From: Crocinitomicaceae bacterium
GTDB lineage: Bacteria; Bacteroidota; Bacteroidia; Flavobacteriales_D; Crocinitomicaceae
Length of the DNA: 8,277 nt
Assembly (NCBI GenBank): GCA_002696025.1
Contig: NZQU01000069.1
Coordinates: 1 to 8,277, forward strand
Direction: 5' to 3'
Each line of letters starts with the position of its first letter. The stretch's first letter is position 1. The notes beneath the pieces are model-generated. The model was not told the origin of the DNA, did no database searches, and saw only the letters and a list, made by a program, of their open reading frames with translations. Below are positions 1 through 7,293 of the stretch, piece after piece. The position numbers were made by a program, and so were the translations under genes.

Positions 1-825
1 ATTGTTTTTTTCTAAATTTTTAATATTATCATAGTTATCATTTTTATGATAGAATTTAATAGGTTTTATTACTTTTTTTATTTCATCTTCAGAGTATATA
101 TTAGTCTTTTTAAAACTATTCTTTCCAATAGTTCTAATTACTGTAAAAGTCGAGTTCAATATTATATCTGCCTTTTTGGGATTATTTAAGTTTTCCATTG
201 CATGAATTAATGTAATTGGTCTTGTACTTTTTTTTAGGTCCCCTCTCACTCCTGCAATGCAGAGTACTAGTACAACAAAAAAAAGAATGATGGATTTTAT
301 CCAATAAGAAAAAGAAGGTTTAATTTCTTGTTTTTTTATATCAAATAAATTGTACAAGTAAATCCAAACAAAAGAAAATAGAAAAAATAAAAAAACTAAA
401 TGGAAATATTCAATAAAAAAATGGTAGGTTAATTTTGCTTTGTTTTGTTCATTTTGAATTACTTCAAGAACTGTAGAATTAATTCTCATCAAATTAAATC
501 GATAATATGCAAAATCAATAAAATTTAATCCCAATCCAATAAGACTCCCAAAAAAATAAAAAAATCGAGTAAGTTTTTTATATCTATAATTGAAAAAATT
601 ATTTCCTGGTAGAAATGAAAGTATTATAAAAATACTCAACATATATATTATAGCCGCTAAATCAAATTTAATTCCATAGAAACTTAACCTTAATAATTCA
701 GAGAAACTACCTAAATTAAAAATATCATTATTGAAAAAAACAAAAAGCCATCGAGATAACATATAAAAAATAAAAACAAGGCCAATTCGAAAAAAAAACA
801 CTTTTAAATTACTACTTATTTTCAT
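1..825 (-). CDS. LTA synthase-like / AlkP-superfamily membrane protein, N-terminal part
   Basis: This open frame starts at the ATG at 825-823 and runs without a stop through the left edge, giving the first 275 residues only. It is extremely rich in Phe, Ile and Leu, with about five likely membrane segments near residues 9-31, 51-72, 87-106, 138-160 and 176-193. After the last one comes a short RGDLKKSTRPI stretch. This resembles the start of the extracytoplasmic part in Bacteroidota LTA-synthase-like proteins, where 'RGG..(x)RPI' is common; the YGIKFDLAA segment also fits. In this family a five-helix membrane domain precedes an outward-facing sulfatase-fold domain that transfers phosphoglycerol or phosphoethanolamine groups. 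That catalytic domain would lie outside the window, so activity cannot be judged. The gene is divergent from the laminarin genes and has no obvious functional link to them. An AAGG lies directly against the ATG, too close for a normal ribosome binding site. The family call rests on topology and a few motifs. Confidence 0.75.
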   Translation of the reverse strand, partial: MKISSNLKVFFFRIGLVFIFYMLSRWLFVFFNNDIFNLGSFSELLRLSFYGIKFDLAAIIYMLSIFIILSFLPGNNFFNYRYKKLTRFFYFFGSLIGLGLNFIDFAYYRFNLMRINSTVLEVIQNEQNKAKLTYHFFIEYFHLVFLFFLFSFVWIYLYNLFDIKKQEIKPSFSYWIKSIILFFVVLVLCIAGVRGDLKKSTRPITLIHAMENLNNPKKADIILNSTFTVIRTIGKNSFKKTNIYSEDEIKKVIKPIKFYHKNDNYDNIKNLEKNN

Positions 826-855
826 CCTTAATATTTTGATATAAATATACAAATG

Positions 856-889
856 TTGAAAAAACGTTCTGAAATATTATATATATTTG
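856..889 (+). promoter_or_regulatory. Bacteroidota-type promoter of the GH16-GH3 unit
   Basis: TATATTTG at 882-889 matches the Bacteroidota minus-7 consensus TAnnTTTG exactly. A TTG at 856-858, 23 nt upstream, can serve as the minus-33 element. Transcription would start near 894-897, leaving a leader of only about 12-15 nt before the GTG at 909. On the opposite strand, AACATTTG (857-850) is a one-mismatch minus-7 box pointing at the divergent membrane-protein gene, but I see no minus-33 TTG for it. The match is by eye and the region is so AT-rich that chance hits are possible. Confidence 0.5.
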
Positions 890-908
890 CGCATATAAAA
901 ATTTTTTT

Positions 909-1754
909 GTGAAAAAAATATTACTCTGTTTTGCTTTAATAAATTGTATTGGATGTTCAAAAAGTGAAAGTCAAAATAACATTGAAGAATCAACGATTAC
1001 AAATGATAACTTAAATAATTCTCAAACTTCCCCAACAACTCCAAGTTGTGATCCTTGTCTAATTTGGTCCGATGAATTTGATTTAGATGGAGCTCCATCT
1101 GAAGAAAATTGGTTTTTAGAAACTGTTCCCCCAAATAACGGAAGTTGGTGGAACCAAGAAGATCAGTATTATACAGATAGAAGAGAAAACTCAGTTGTTG
1201 AAGATGGTGTTTTAAAAATTATTGCTCTAAGAGAGGATTATGAAAATAAGAAATATACATCAGCAAGAATGACTACCCAAAATTTATTTGATTTTACATA
1301 TGGTGAAGTACATGTTAGAGCAAAACTCCCTCAGGGACAAGGTACTTGGCCAGCAATATGGATGCTAGGAGTTGATCACGCAACCCTCGGATGGCCTGCA
1401 TGTGGCGAGATTGACATAATGGAGCATGGTGATAAAGATCCAGGGTTAGTCTCATCTGCAGTACACCTACCAAACGCAAACGGTGACCACTACTATGTTA
1501 GGGGCGAACAGCAAATCGAAAATGAATCATCTGAATTCCATGTTTATAAGGTTAAATGGTCAATCGGTCTGCTAGAATTTTTTGTTGACGATGTTAGACA
1601 TCATCAATTCACAACAAATTATGATATGCCTTTTTGGAAACCTTTCTTTTTGATATTAAATGTTGCAATGGGTGGAACTTGGACTGATAATAATATTGAT
1701 CCAGATTTTGAGTCAGCGACAATGGAAATTGATTATGTTAGGGTTTATCAATAA
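909..1754 (+). CDS. GH16 endo-beta-glucanase lipoprotein (probable laminarinase)
   Basis: This is a secreted endo-acting glycoside hydrolase of family 16, most likely cutting beta-1,3-glucan such as laminarin. The catalytic motif GEIDIMEH is intact: E167 is the nucleophile, D169 the helper and E172 the acid/base. The extra residue between D and E is the beta-bulge form seen in laminarinases rather than the shorter lichenase form. Other family hallmarks are WSDEF (53-57), a GTWPAIWMLG stretch just before the active site, NVAMGGTW, and the closing DYVRVYQ. The 281 residues are one GH16 domain from about residue 50, with no carbohydrate-binding module. The N-terminus is a lipoprotein signal with lipobox CIGC (C16), with Cys where Leu is usual, followed by a Ser/Thr/Asn-rich linker to about residue 48. 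The start is GTG; no better in-frame start fits the signal peptide. The beta-glucosidase gene follows after 5 nt. Exact substrate (laminarin or mixed-linkage glucan) is inferred. Confidence 0.92.
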   Translation: MKKILLCFALINCIGCSKSESQNNIEESTITNDNLNNSQTSPTTPSCDPCLIWSDEFDLDGAPSEENWFLETVPPNNGSWWNQEDQYYTDRRENSVVEDGVLKIIALREDYENKKYTSARMTTQNLFDFTYGEVHVRAKLPQGQGTWPAIWMLGVDHATLGWPACGEIDIMEHGDKDPGLVSSAVHLPNANGDHYYVRGEQQIENESSEFHVYKVKWSIGLLEFFVDDVRHHQFTTNYDMPFWKPFFLILNVAMGGTWTDNNIDPDFESATMEIDYVRVYQ

Positions 1755-1759
1755 AAATC

Positions 1760-4039
1760 ATGAAGAAATTCCTATTAATATTAATTTTCACTTTTGGATT
1801 CATAAATAATATTCAATCTCAAAAAGATTATAGTAAGGATGTAGAGAATCTACTGAAAAAAATGACTTTGGAGGAGAAAATCGGGCAAATGAATCAATAC
1901 AATGGTTTTTATGACGCTACAGGTCCAAGTCCAAGCGGAGGAGATGCAAAAAAGAAATACGATAATTTAAAAAATGGTTTAGTAGGCTCTATGTTAAATG
2001 TAAGGGGAGTCAACGAAGTTAGGGCATTCCAAAAAATTGCTGTAGAAGAAACTAGATTAGGTATCCCTTTAATTTTTGGTTTTGATTTAATTCATGGTTA
2101 TAAAACAATTGCACCAATTCCATTAGCTGAATCTGCTAGTTGGGATCTAAATGAAATCCAAAATTCAGCCTCACTTGGTGCAAAAGAAGCCTCAGCTGCT
2201 GGAATTAATTGGACATTTGCTCCTATGGTTGATATATCAAGAGATGCAAGATGGGGAAGAGTAATGGAAGGGGCTGGAGAAGATCCGTTTTTAGGCAGTC
2301 TTGTTGCTGCAGCTAGAGTCAAAGGGTTTCAAGGTAATGATCTTTCATCTCCATCTACTGTGGCTGCATGTGCAAAACACTTTGCAGCCTACGGCTTTGT
2401 TGAATCTGGTCGGGATTATAACACAGTTGACATTGGATTGAGTACTCTACATAACATAGTTTTACCTCCATTCAAAGCTGCTGTTGATGCGGGTGTTAAA
2501 ACTTTTATGAATGGTTTTACTGAGCTTAACGGAATTCCGGTTACAGCAGATTCTTATTTACAAAGGGAAATTTTAAAAAAACAATGGGGGTTCAAGGGAT
2601 TCATAGTTTCAGATTGGGGGTCTTTAAGGGAAATGATGGATCATGGTTATGCAAAGAACAGGAAACATGCAGGAGAGTTGGCTTTAAATGGTGGTTCTGA
2701 TATGGATATGGAATCCACTATTTATATAGAGGAGTTGAGTAATTTAATTAATGAAGGTAAAATTAATATTGAACAAATTGATGATGCAGTCAGAAGAATT
2801 TTACTTGTTAAATTTGAATTAGGACTTTTTGATGATCCATACAGATATTGTGATTTAGTTAGAGAGAAAAAAATTACCGGATCTAAAGAAATAATGGACG
2901 GAGCATTAGAAATGGCAAAAAAATCTATAGTTCTATTAAAAAATAATAAAAAACTTCTTCCATTAAAAAAAAATGGGCAAAAAATAGCGTTAATTGGTCC
3001 ATTAGCAGCAGATAAAAATAGCCCTCTTGGAAATTGGAGAGTTGCGGCAGACAACAATACTGCAGTTTCTGTTTTGGAGGGGTTATCCCATTATACCGGA
3101 AATGAAATTACCCATTCCCAAGGAATAAGACTTGTAAATAAAATTCCAGATGGTTTCCATGAAGAGGTACAAATTAATAATACTGATAAAACTGGAATTC
3201 TAGAAGCCAAAGAAGTAGCTAAAAAAGCTGATGTTGTAATAATGGTTTTGGGAGAATATGGTTTTCAGTCAGGAGAGGGTAGAAGTAGAGCAAATCTTGA
3301 CCTGCCAGGATTTCAACAAGAACTACTTGAGGAAATTCATAAAGTAAATTCTAATATTGTTCTAGTCTTAATGAATGGAAGACCATTAACTCTAGATTGG
3401 TCTAGTCAAAATATTCCTGCCATAATTGAGTCATGGCATTTGGGAACTCAAAGTGGACACGCTATTTCTCAGGTAATCTATGGGGATTATAACCCTAGCG
3501 GCAAACTTCCGATGAGTTTTCCCAGAAGTGTTGGACAGATACCTATCTATTACAATCATAAGAGTACTGGACGGCCGGGCGCAGATGGTGAAGATGCGGG
3601 AAGTGTATTTTGGTCACATTATCAGGATGAAAAAAATACTGCTTTATATCCTTTTGGATTTGGTTTAAGTTATACTTCTTTTGAATATTCAAATATCAAA
3701 TTAAGTAAAAATACATTAATGAAAAAAAATGATGAATTGACTGCCTCAATAAAACTTACTAATACAGGAAAATTAAAAGGAAAAGAAGTAGTTCAATTAT
3801 ACATAAGGGATAAGTTTGCAAGTTCAACAAGACCTGTCAAAGAATTGAAGGGATTTAAAATGATTGATCTTAATCCAGGTGAAACCAAAAATATTAGTTT
3901 CAAAATCAACAGTAAAATGTTGGAATATTACAGTCCAAGAAATATTTGGGAATCTGAAATTGGCGATTTTGAGCTATTCATAGGAACAAATTCTAGTACT
4001 GAGAGAAAAGCAAGTTTTGAACTAAAGAGCTTAAACTAA
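1760..4039 (+). CDS. bglX: GH3 beta-glucosidase, BglX type, secreted
   Basis: This is an exo-acting beta-glucosidase that would release glucose from the oligosaccharides made by the upstream GH16 enzyme. The 759 residues match the usual BglX length and domain order: signal peptide (1-20, likely cut before Q21), GH3 barrel (about 28-355), GH3 C-terminal sandwich (about 385-625), and a fibronectin-III-like domain (about 670-745). The nucleophile is D285 in the VSDWG motif. K206-H207 of CAKHF is the conserved substrate-binding pair. E506 in SGEGRSR is the probable acid/base. Near the barrel the motif RDARWGRVMEGAGEDP is intact. There is no frameshift or missing catalytic residue. The gene begins 5 nt after the GH16 stop with no ribosome binding site, so the two are almost certainly cotranscribed. 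The product lacks a lipobox and is probably periplasmic. The family call is secure; preference for beta-1,3-linked glucosides is inferred from the neighbour. Confidence 0.95.
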   Translation: MKKFLLILIFTFGFINNIQSQKDYSKDVENLLKKMTLEEKIGQMNQYNGFYDATGPSPSGGDAKKKYDNLKNGLVGSMLNVRGVNEVRAFQKIAVEETRLGIPLIFGFDLIHGYKTIAPIPLAESASWDLNEIQNSASLGAKEASAAGINWTFAPMVDISRDARWGRVMEGAGEDPFLGSLVAAARVKGFQGNDLSSPSTVAACAKHFAAYGFVESGRDYNTVDIGLSTLHNIVLPPFKAAVDAGVKTFMNGFTELNGIPVTADSYLQREILKKQWGFKGFIVSDWGSLREMMDHGYAKNRKHAGELALNGGSDMDMESTIYIEELSNLINEGKINIEQIDDAVRRILLVKFELGLFDDPYRYCDLVREKKITGSKEIMDGALEMAKKSIVLLKNNKKLLPLKKNGQKIALIGPLAADKNSPLGNWRVAADNNTAVSVLEGLSHYTGNEITHSQGIRLVNKIPDGFHEEVQINNTDKTGILEAKEVAKKADVVIMVLGEYGFQSGEGRSRANLDLPGFQQELLEEIHKVNSNIVLVLMNGRPLTLDWSSQNIPAIIESWHLGTQSGHAISQVIYGDYNPSGKLPMSFPRSVGQIPIYYNHKSTGRPGADGEDAGSVFWSHYQDEKNTALYPFGFGLSYTSFEYSNIKLSKNTLMKKNDELTASIKLTNTGKLKGKEVVQLYIRDKFASSTRPVKELKGFKMIDLNPGETKNISFKINSKMLEYYSPRNIWESEIGDFELFIGTNSSTERKASFELKSLN

Positions 4040-4066
4040 AAAGCCTTCCTTTTTAAGGGAAAGCTT
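4038..4066 (-). terminator. intrinsic terminator of the minus-strand operon
   Basis: Read on the minus strand, AAGCTTTCC pairs with GGAAGGCTT (9 bp including one G-U) around a short A-rich loop and is followed by a TTTTT tract. The tract lies over the TAA stop codon (4037-4039) of the convergent GH3 gene. It would end the minus-strand operon about 165 nt after the DsrE-like stop codon. Read on the plus strand the same hairpin has a C-A mismatch and no U-tract, so it is a poor terminator for the GH16-GH3 unit. Confidence 0.6.
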
Positions 4067-4073
4067 CTCATTA

Positions 4074-4099
4074 GTTGCAAGCTAATTTAGCTTTACAAC
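4074..4099. repeat. imperfect inverted repeat between convergent genes
   Basis: GTTGCAAGCTAA and TTAGCTTTACAAC are near-perfect inverted arms around a single central base; the inner seven bases on each side pair exactly. It sits 8 nt beyond the operon terminator. No U-tract follows it on the plus strand. It may help end the GH16-GH3 transcript, form the 3' end structure of an RNA, or bind a protein. I see no coding potential in 4040-4229. Confidence 0.45.
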
Positions 4100-4229
4100 A
4101 CACAACGCGTTTAAGTTTCAATTTCTAAAACTTTATTTTGTACAAATATACATTTAAATTAATTTTAACTATCCTTAATTTTTAAAAATCCCAATATTTA
4201 AAGTATTTCAATTATAATAAAACTATTAG

Positions 4230-4913
4230 TTAGTTACCGGCAAAAATATAACCACAGCCATTTTCTTGGGCTCTACCCAAGGCCCAGACTCCCGAAGGAA
4301 CTAATTGAATTCCAGGGAGAATCCCAGCTATCATTTCTTCTTGTACAACTTTAGGGTTCAACTGCATTTGATTTGCAATTACTCCGCTATAAACACCTAT
4401 AGCTAAATTACAAACACAAAATAAGGCTCCTCTTTCTTGCATTCTTTTAATTCCATCTATTCCTAAAGGAGGAAAATCACCTTCTTGAGGTTCATAAACT
4501 GTATTTCTAAGTGATGGTTTTCCGGTTGAGTTGTCATTTATCCCAAAAACCCTGCCGATTGGATATTTATTCCATATATCTGAATTAAATGCATAAGCGA
4601 TTGCTGTGTGACGAAGGACTGTCATAGCAGTAATATCACTATCAGGCGAACCTGTTTGATTATTTGATTTGTAAAATGCCCAGTTCCATATAATTGGTAA
4701 TCCATTATGAGGAGTGCTTCCATCATAGGCAATTCTATGATTTCCTTTAATATTATTAATAAACCAAGCATCAGCTTCTGTTACATCAATATTTTTTAGC
4801 TCTGGAATATTTTCCATTTTATTAAATTCTTTTACCATCATTGGAAAAGCAGAGGCGCTAACACCTAATGCTAACGTCGCGAAAAATGATCTTCTAGATT
4901 TATCTGTTTTCAT
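4230..4913 (-). CDS. Tat-exported DsrE-like protein
   Basis: The 227-residue product starts with a clear twin-arginine signal: SRRSFF (6-11) followed by a hydrophobic stretch to about residue 25. The C-terminal part looks like the DsrE/DsrF-like fold (COG1416 type). GALFCVCNLAI (162-172) fits the strand carrying the conserved Cys (C168, with an extra C166), and the ending LPGIQLVPSGVWALGRAQENG matches the 'pGv..vpsGv.ela.lQe.G' ending of that family. DsrE-like proteins move or bind sulfane sulfur on a conserved cysteine and are usually cytoplasmic, so Tat export is notable. The middle (about 55-150) is less familiar. It is the last gene of the operon, 16 nt after the TsdA-like cytochrome, which suggests they act together outside the cytoplasm. 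No heme or metal-binding motif of the CxxCH type is present. The family assignment is made from remembered motifs and is moderately sure; the function is not known. Confidence 0.65.
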   Translation of the reverse strand: MKTDKSRRSFFATLALGVSASAFPMMVKEFNKMENIPELKNIDVTEADAWFINNIKGNHRIAYDGSTPHNGLPIIWNWAFYKSNNQTGSPDSDITAMTVLRHTAIAYAFNSDIWNKYPIGRVFGINDNSTGKPSLRNTVYEPQEGDFPPLGIDGIKRMQERGALFCVCNLAIGVYSGVIANQMQLNPKVVQEEMIAGILPGIQLVPSGVWALGRAQENGCGYIFAGN

Positions 4914-4929
4914 ATTTTATTGTTTTGGG

Positions 4930-5937
4930 TTATTTATTTTTTACAATATTATAATTTGTTTTATAAAAATCAAAAATTGGTTGAAAAGGACCGAGTTGAT
5001 GTTGATTTTTTGAAAAAGAATCTATATATGGCGGGTAAGGGGTCGACATGGGTTTCTTTTTTAGATCAGGAAAATCATTTAAAAGATTTTTTTTAACAGG
5101 TCTCATTTTTTGATTAATGTATCCAGCAACATCATAGGATTCTTCATCGGTTAATACCGGTGATTCAAATGATGTTCCATTTGGCATGTTATATTTAATA
5201 AACATTGCAGATGTCAAAACTCTTGTCATTCCAGCTCCATTGTTATAAGAATTTTCTCCCCATAATGGAGGATATAAGTATGTGAAATCATCTATTTTTT
5301 CTCCCTGACCGTCATTACCATGACATTCAACGCAAATCTTATCATATACTAATTTACCTTTACTCAAATCAACAGGTCTATTTGGATAATTTATCGACTT
5401 TAATCCTTGTCCAAATATTCTTTCATTTTTTTTAACATATCTTCCCAACCATTCAATATAAGAAACTAAAGCAATCATCTCATTACTGTTATTTTGTAAT
5501 TTTTTCCCATTCATACTCCTTTCAAAACAGCCATTAATTCTTTCCTCCAAAGTTCCAATCTTATTTTCTCTTCCACGATATTGAGGAAATCTTTTATCAA
5601 CACCAATTAGAGGCATTGCATATGGTTGTTTGCCAATTTTAAGATGACAATTCGAACATGCCAAAGAGTTTCCAACATAATTTAACCCAGATTTCTTTCC
5701 TAATAATTGGGAAGTTTCAACAAATAATTTTTCACCAAATTTAATTTTTTTTCCATTGGGTGTGTCTGGAAGAATTGATGTGTCATAATTCATATAATAA
5801 ATTCCTAAATCAATTTCATCCTCAAAAGGTTTATTTGAATTAAATAATAAAAATAAAATACAACAAACTGAGAAAAGAAAAAACAACAAATACTTTTTTA
5901 TTTTTTTTATTCCCTCAAAAAAAATATTTTTTGACAT
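4930..5937 (-). CDS. TsdA-like diheme cytochrome c, membrane-anchored
   Basis: This is a 335-residue c-type cytochrome with two heme-binding motifs, CSNCH (94-98) and CVECH (202-206). A hydrophobic segment (about 16-33) after a Lys-rich start should anchor it in the inner membrane facing the periplasm. The first half matches thiosulfate dehydrogenase (TsdA) family features: SNCHLKIG, FPQYRGRENKI and GCFERSMNG. C137 in the last of these lies where TsdA has the unusual distal cysteine ligand of its active-site heme. M251 in KYNMPNG is the likely distal ligand of the second heme. TsdA enzymes interconvert thiosulfate and tetrathionate, so that is the best guess, but a generic electron-transfer role for the neighbouring oxidoreductase is equally possible. 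It follows the Gfo/Idh/MocA gene by 24 nt and precedes the DsrE-like gene by 16 nt. No TsdB-type partner cytochrome is visible. The start ATG has no ribosome binding site, as elsewhere in the window. Confidence 0.82.
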   Translation of the reverse strand: MSKNIFFEGIKKIKKYLLFFLFSVCCILFLLFNSNKPFEDEIDLGIYYMNYDTSILPDTPNGKKIKFGEKLFVETSQLLGKKSGLNYVGNSLACSNCHLKIGKQPYAMPLIGVDKRFPQYRGRENKIGTLEERINGCFERSMNGKKLQNNSNEMIALVSYIEWLGRYVKKNERIFGQGLKSINYPNRPVDLSKGKLVYDKICVECHGNDGQGEKIDDFTYLYPPLWGENSYNNGAGMTRVLTSAMFIKYNMPNGTSFESPVLTDEESYDVAGYINQKMRPVKKNLLNDFPDLKKKPMSTPYPPYIDSFSKNQHQLGPFQPIFDFYKTNYNIVKNK

Positions 5938-5961
5938 TTAATATGAAACAAAAGAGTTTAA

Positions 5962-7293
5962 CTAAAAGTCACGATAAGTTCCAGAAATAAATTTATTAGC
6001 CTTCTCCTCTTTAAACCTAGCTAAATTTTTATCCCAATTTAATGTTTCCCCAGGAAATCTTCCAGCAATTACTCCTAACAAAATTGTTTCGGTCAACCTC
6101 GAAGCATAAGAAAATGGAGCCGAACAAGTATCATTTCCCAGACATGCATCAACAAATTCATGGTAATGAAACTTCTCTTCTTTATCATAATCTCTAACAG
6201 GCTTGCCTAAATTGAATTTTTCTATATCCATTTTTTGATATTGGCCATCTACAATTAACTTAGGTTCAATCATGAAATGAGGTAAATATAATCTTCCTTT
6301 CTCGCCAATAAAGATTGCTCCTTGATCATGTAGCTCCTCATTGTTTGGTAACTCAAGATCTAAATGTTTTTCAGGTGCACCAATTCCATCGTACCATATC
6401 CATTTAAGTTCATCAGTGGTCTGCTCTGTTCCTGGAAAAATATAAGTTACTTTATTTTTTTCTGGATATCCGAATTCATTAGGTTCTCTGCATTCATTAG
6501 TCACAGTTTTTGGAACATCTAGTTGCAAAGCGTTATAAGGAGTATCAAAAATATGGACTCCCATATCTCCAAGGGTACCACATCCAAAATCAACAAGTTT
6601 TCTCCAATTAAATGGATGATATAAATCTTTCTTATATCCGTGTTTTTTCGCAGTACCAAGCCATAAATTCCAATCTAGGCTTTTAGGTATTGGATCAGAT
6701 CCTGAGGGTTTTAGCCCATCGTATCCCCAGTTTTTTGGAGACCATGCATGGACAGTACTAACCTTTCCAATTATTCCGGATTTAATAAGTAATGTAGCTA
6801 ATTTATAATCATAGAAAGAGTGAACTTGGATTCCCATCTGGGTTACTAAATTTTTTTCTTTAGCAATAGAATTCATTTCACGAGCTTCAGAAATATGATG
6901 GGTTAGCGGTTTTTGACAATATACCGCTTTATTTAAGTTCATTGCCATAATGGATGCAGGTGCATGTGTATGATCAGGAGTCGATATCACAACTGCATCA
7001 ATTTCATCTTGCATTTCACTTAAAAGAACTCGATAATCAGCAAAAGTTTTAGCATTTGGAAAAAGCACTGACGATTTCTTTAAAGCATTTGAATCCACAT
7101 CACAAAGTGCAACAATATCAACCATCTTGTGGGATGATATTGAGTTTAAATCTGAAGCTCCCATACCACCTACACCGATTTGAGCAATTCTCAACCTATT
7201 GGATTCATTGGGTGCTGAAACGCTACATGACGGCAAAAATGCAGTTGTAGCTGCGATGGATGCTTTTTTTAGAAATGTTCTTCTCTTTATCAT
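5962..7293 (-). CDS. Tat-exported Gfo/Idh/MocA family oxidoreductase (putative glycoside 3-dehydrogenase)
   Basis: This 443-residue oxidoreductase carries a nicotinamide-binding Rossmann domain (about 34-155) with IGVGGMG at 39-45 and acidic D65 after the second strand. TPDHTH (105-110) and YCQKP (125-129) follow; CQKP stands for the usual EKP, with catalytic K128. The C-terminal sheet domain has GDMGVHIFD (242-250), where D243 and H247 are likely substrate or catalytic residues. The N-terminus KRRTFLKK is a twin-arginine signal and is followed by a lipobox LPSC (C23), so the product should be exported folded with its cofactor and lipid-anchored. Homologues paired with DUF1080 proteins in Bacteroidota oxidise the 3-hydroxyl of glycosides to give 3-keto-glycosides. 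Its ATG overlaps the stop of the upstream DUF1080 gene (ATGA, 7293-7290), implying translational coupling. Family and export are secure; the substrate and the 3-dehydrogenase role are inferred from the neighbour. Confidence 0.9.
   Translation of the reverse strand: MIKRRTFLKKASIAATTAFLPSCSVSAPNESNRLRIAQIGVGGMGASDLNSISSHKMVDIVALCDVDSNALKKSSVLFPNAKTFADYRVLLSEMQDEIDAVVISTPDHTHAPASIMAMNLNKAVYCQKPLTHHISEAREMNSIAKEKNLVTQMGIQVHSFYDYKLATLLIKSGIIGKVSTVHAWSPKNWGYDGLKPSGSDPIPKSLDWNLWLGTAKKHGYKKDLYHPFNWRKLVDFGCGTLGDMGVHIFDTPYNALQLDVPKTVTNECREPNEFGYPEKNKVTYIFPGTEQTTDELKWIWYDGIGAPEKHLDLELPNNEELHDQGAIFIGEKGRLYLPHFMIEPKLIVDGQYQKMDIEKFNLGKPVRDYDKEEKFHYHEFVDACLGNDTCSAPFSYASRLTETILLGVIAGRFPGETLNWDKNLARFKEEKANKFISGTYRDF

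Noticed and set aside
2098..2322. Open frame of 74 codons on the minus strand inside the GH3 gene
   Set aside because: It lies antisense within conserved GH3 barrel sequence, has no recognisable motif and no start signal; it mirrors the codon pattern of the real gene.
2722..3057. Open frame of 111 codons on the minus strand inside the GH3 gene
   Set aside because: It is antisense to the junction of the two GH3 domains, which reads intact on the plus strand; its composition looks like a reverse complement of coding DNA.
4079..4093. The 7-bp perfect palindrome as a strong plus-strand terminator
   Set aside because: It is AT-rich with a single-base centre and is followed by CTTTACAACA rather than a U-tract, so it was recorded only as an inverted repeat.
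5938..5961. Internal promoter before the cytochrome gene
   Set aside because: A TTTTG is present on the minus strand but it does not form TAnnTTTG and no minus-33 element fits in the 24-nt gap; read-through from the upstream gene is simpler.
7056..7250. Open frame of 64 codons on the plus strand
   Set aside because: It is antisense to the Rossmann domain of the Gfo/Idh/MocA gene, which has all its motifs.
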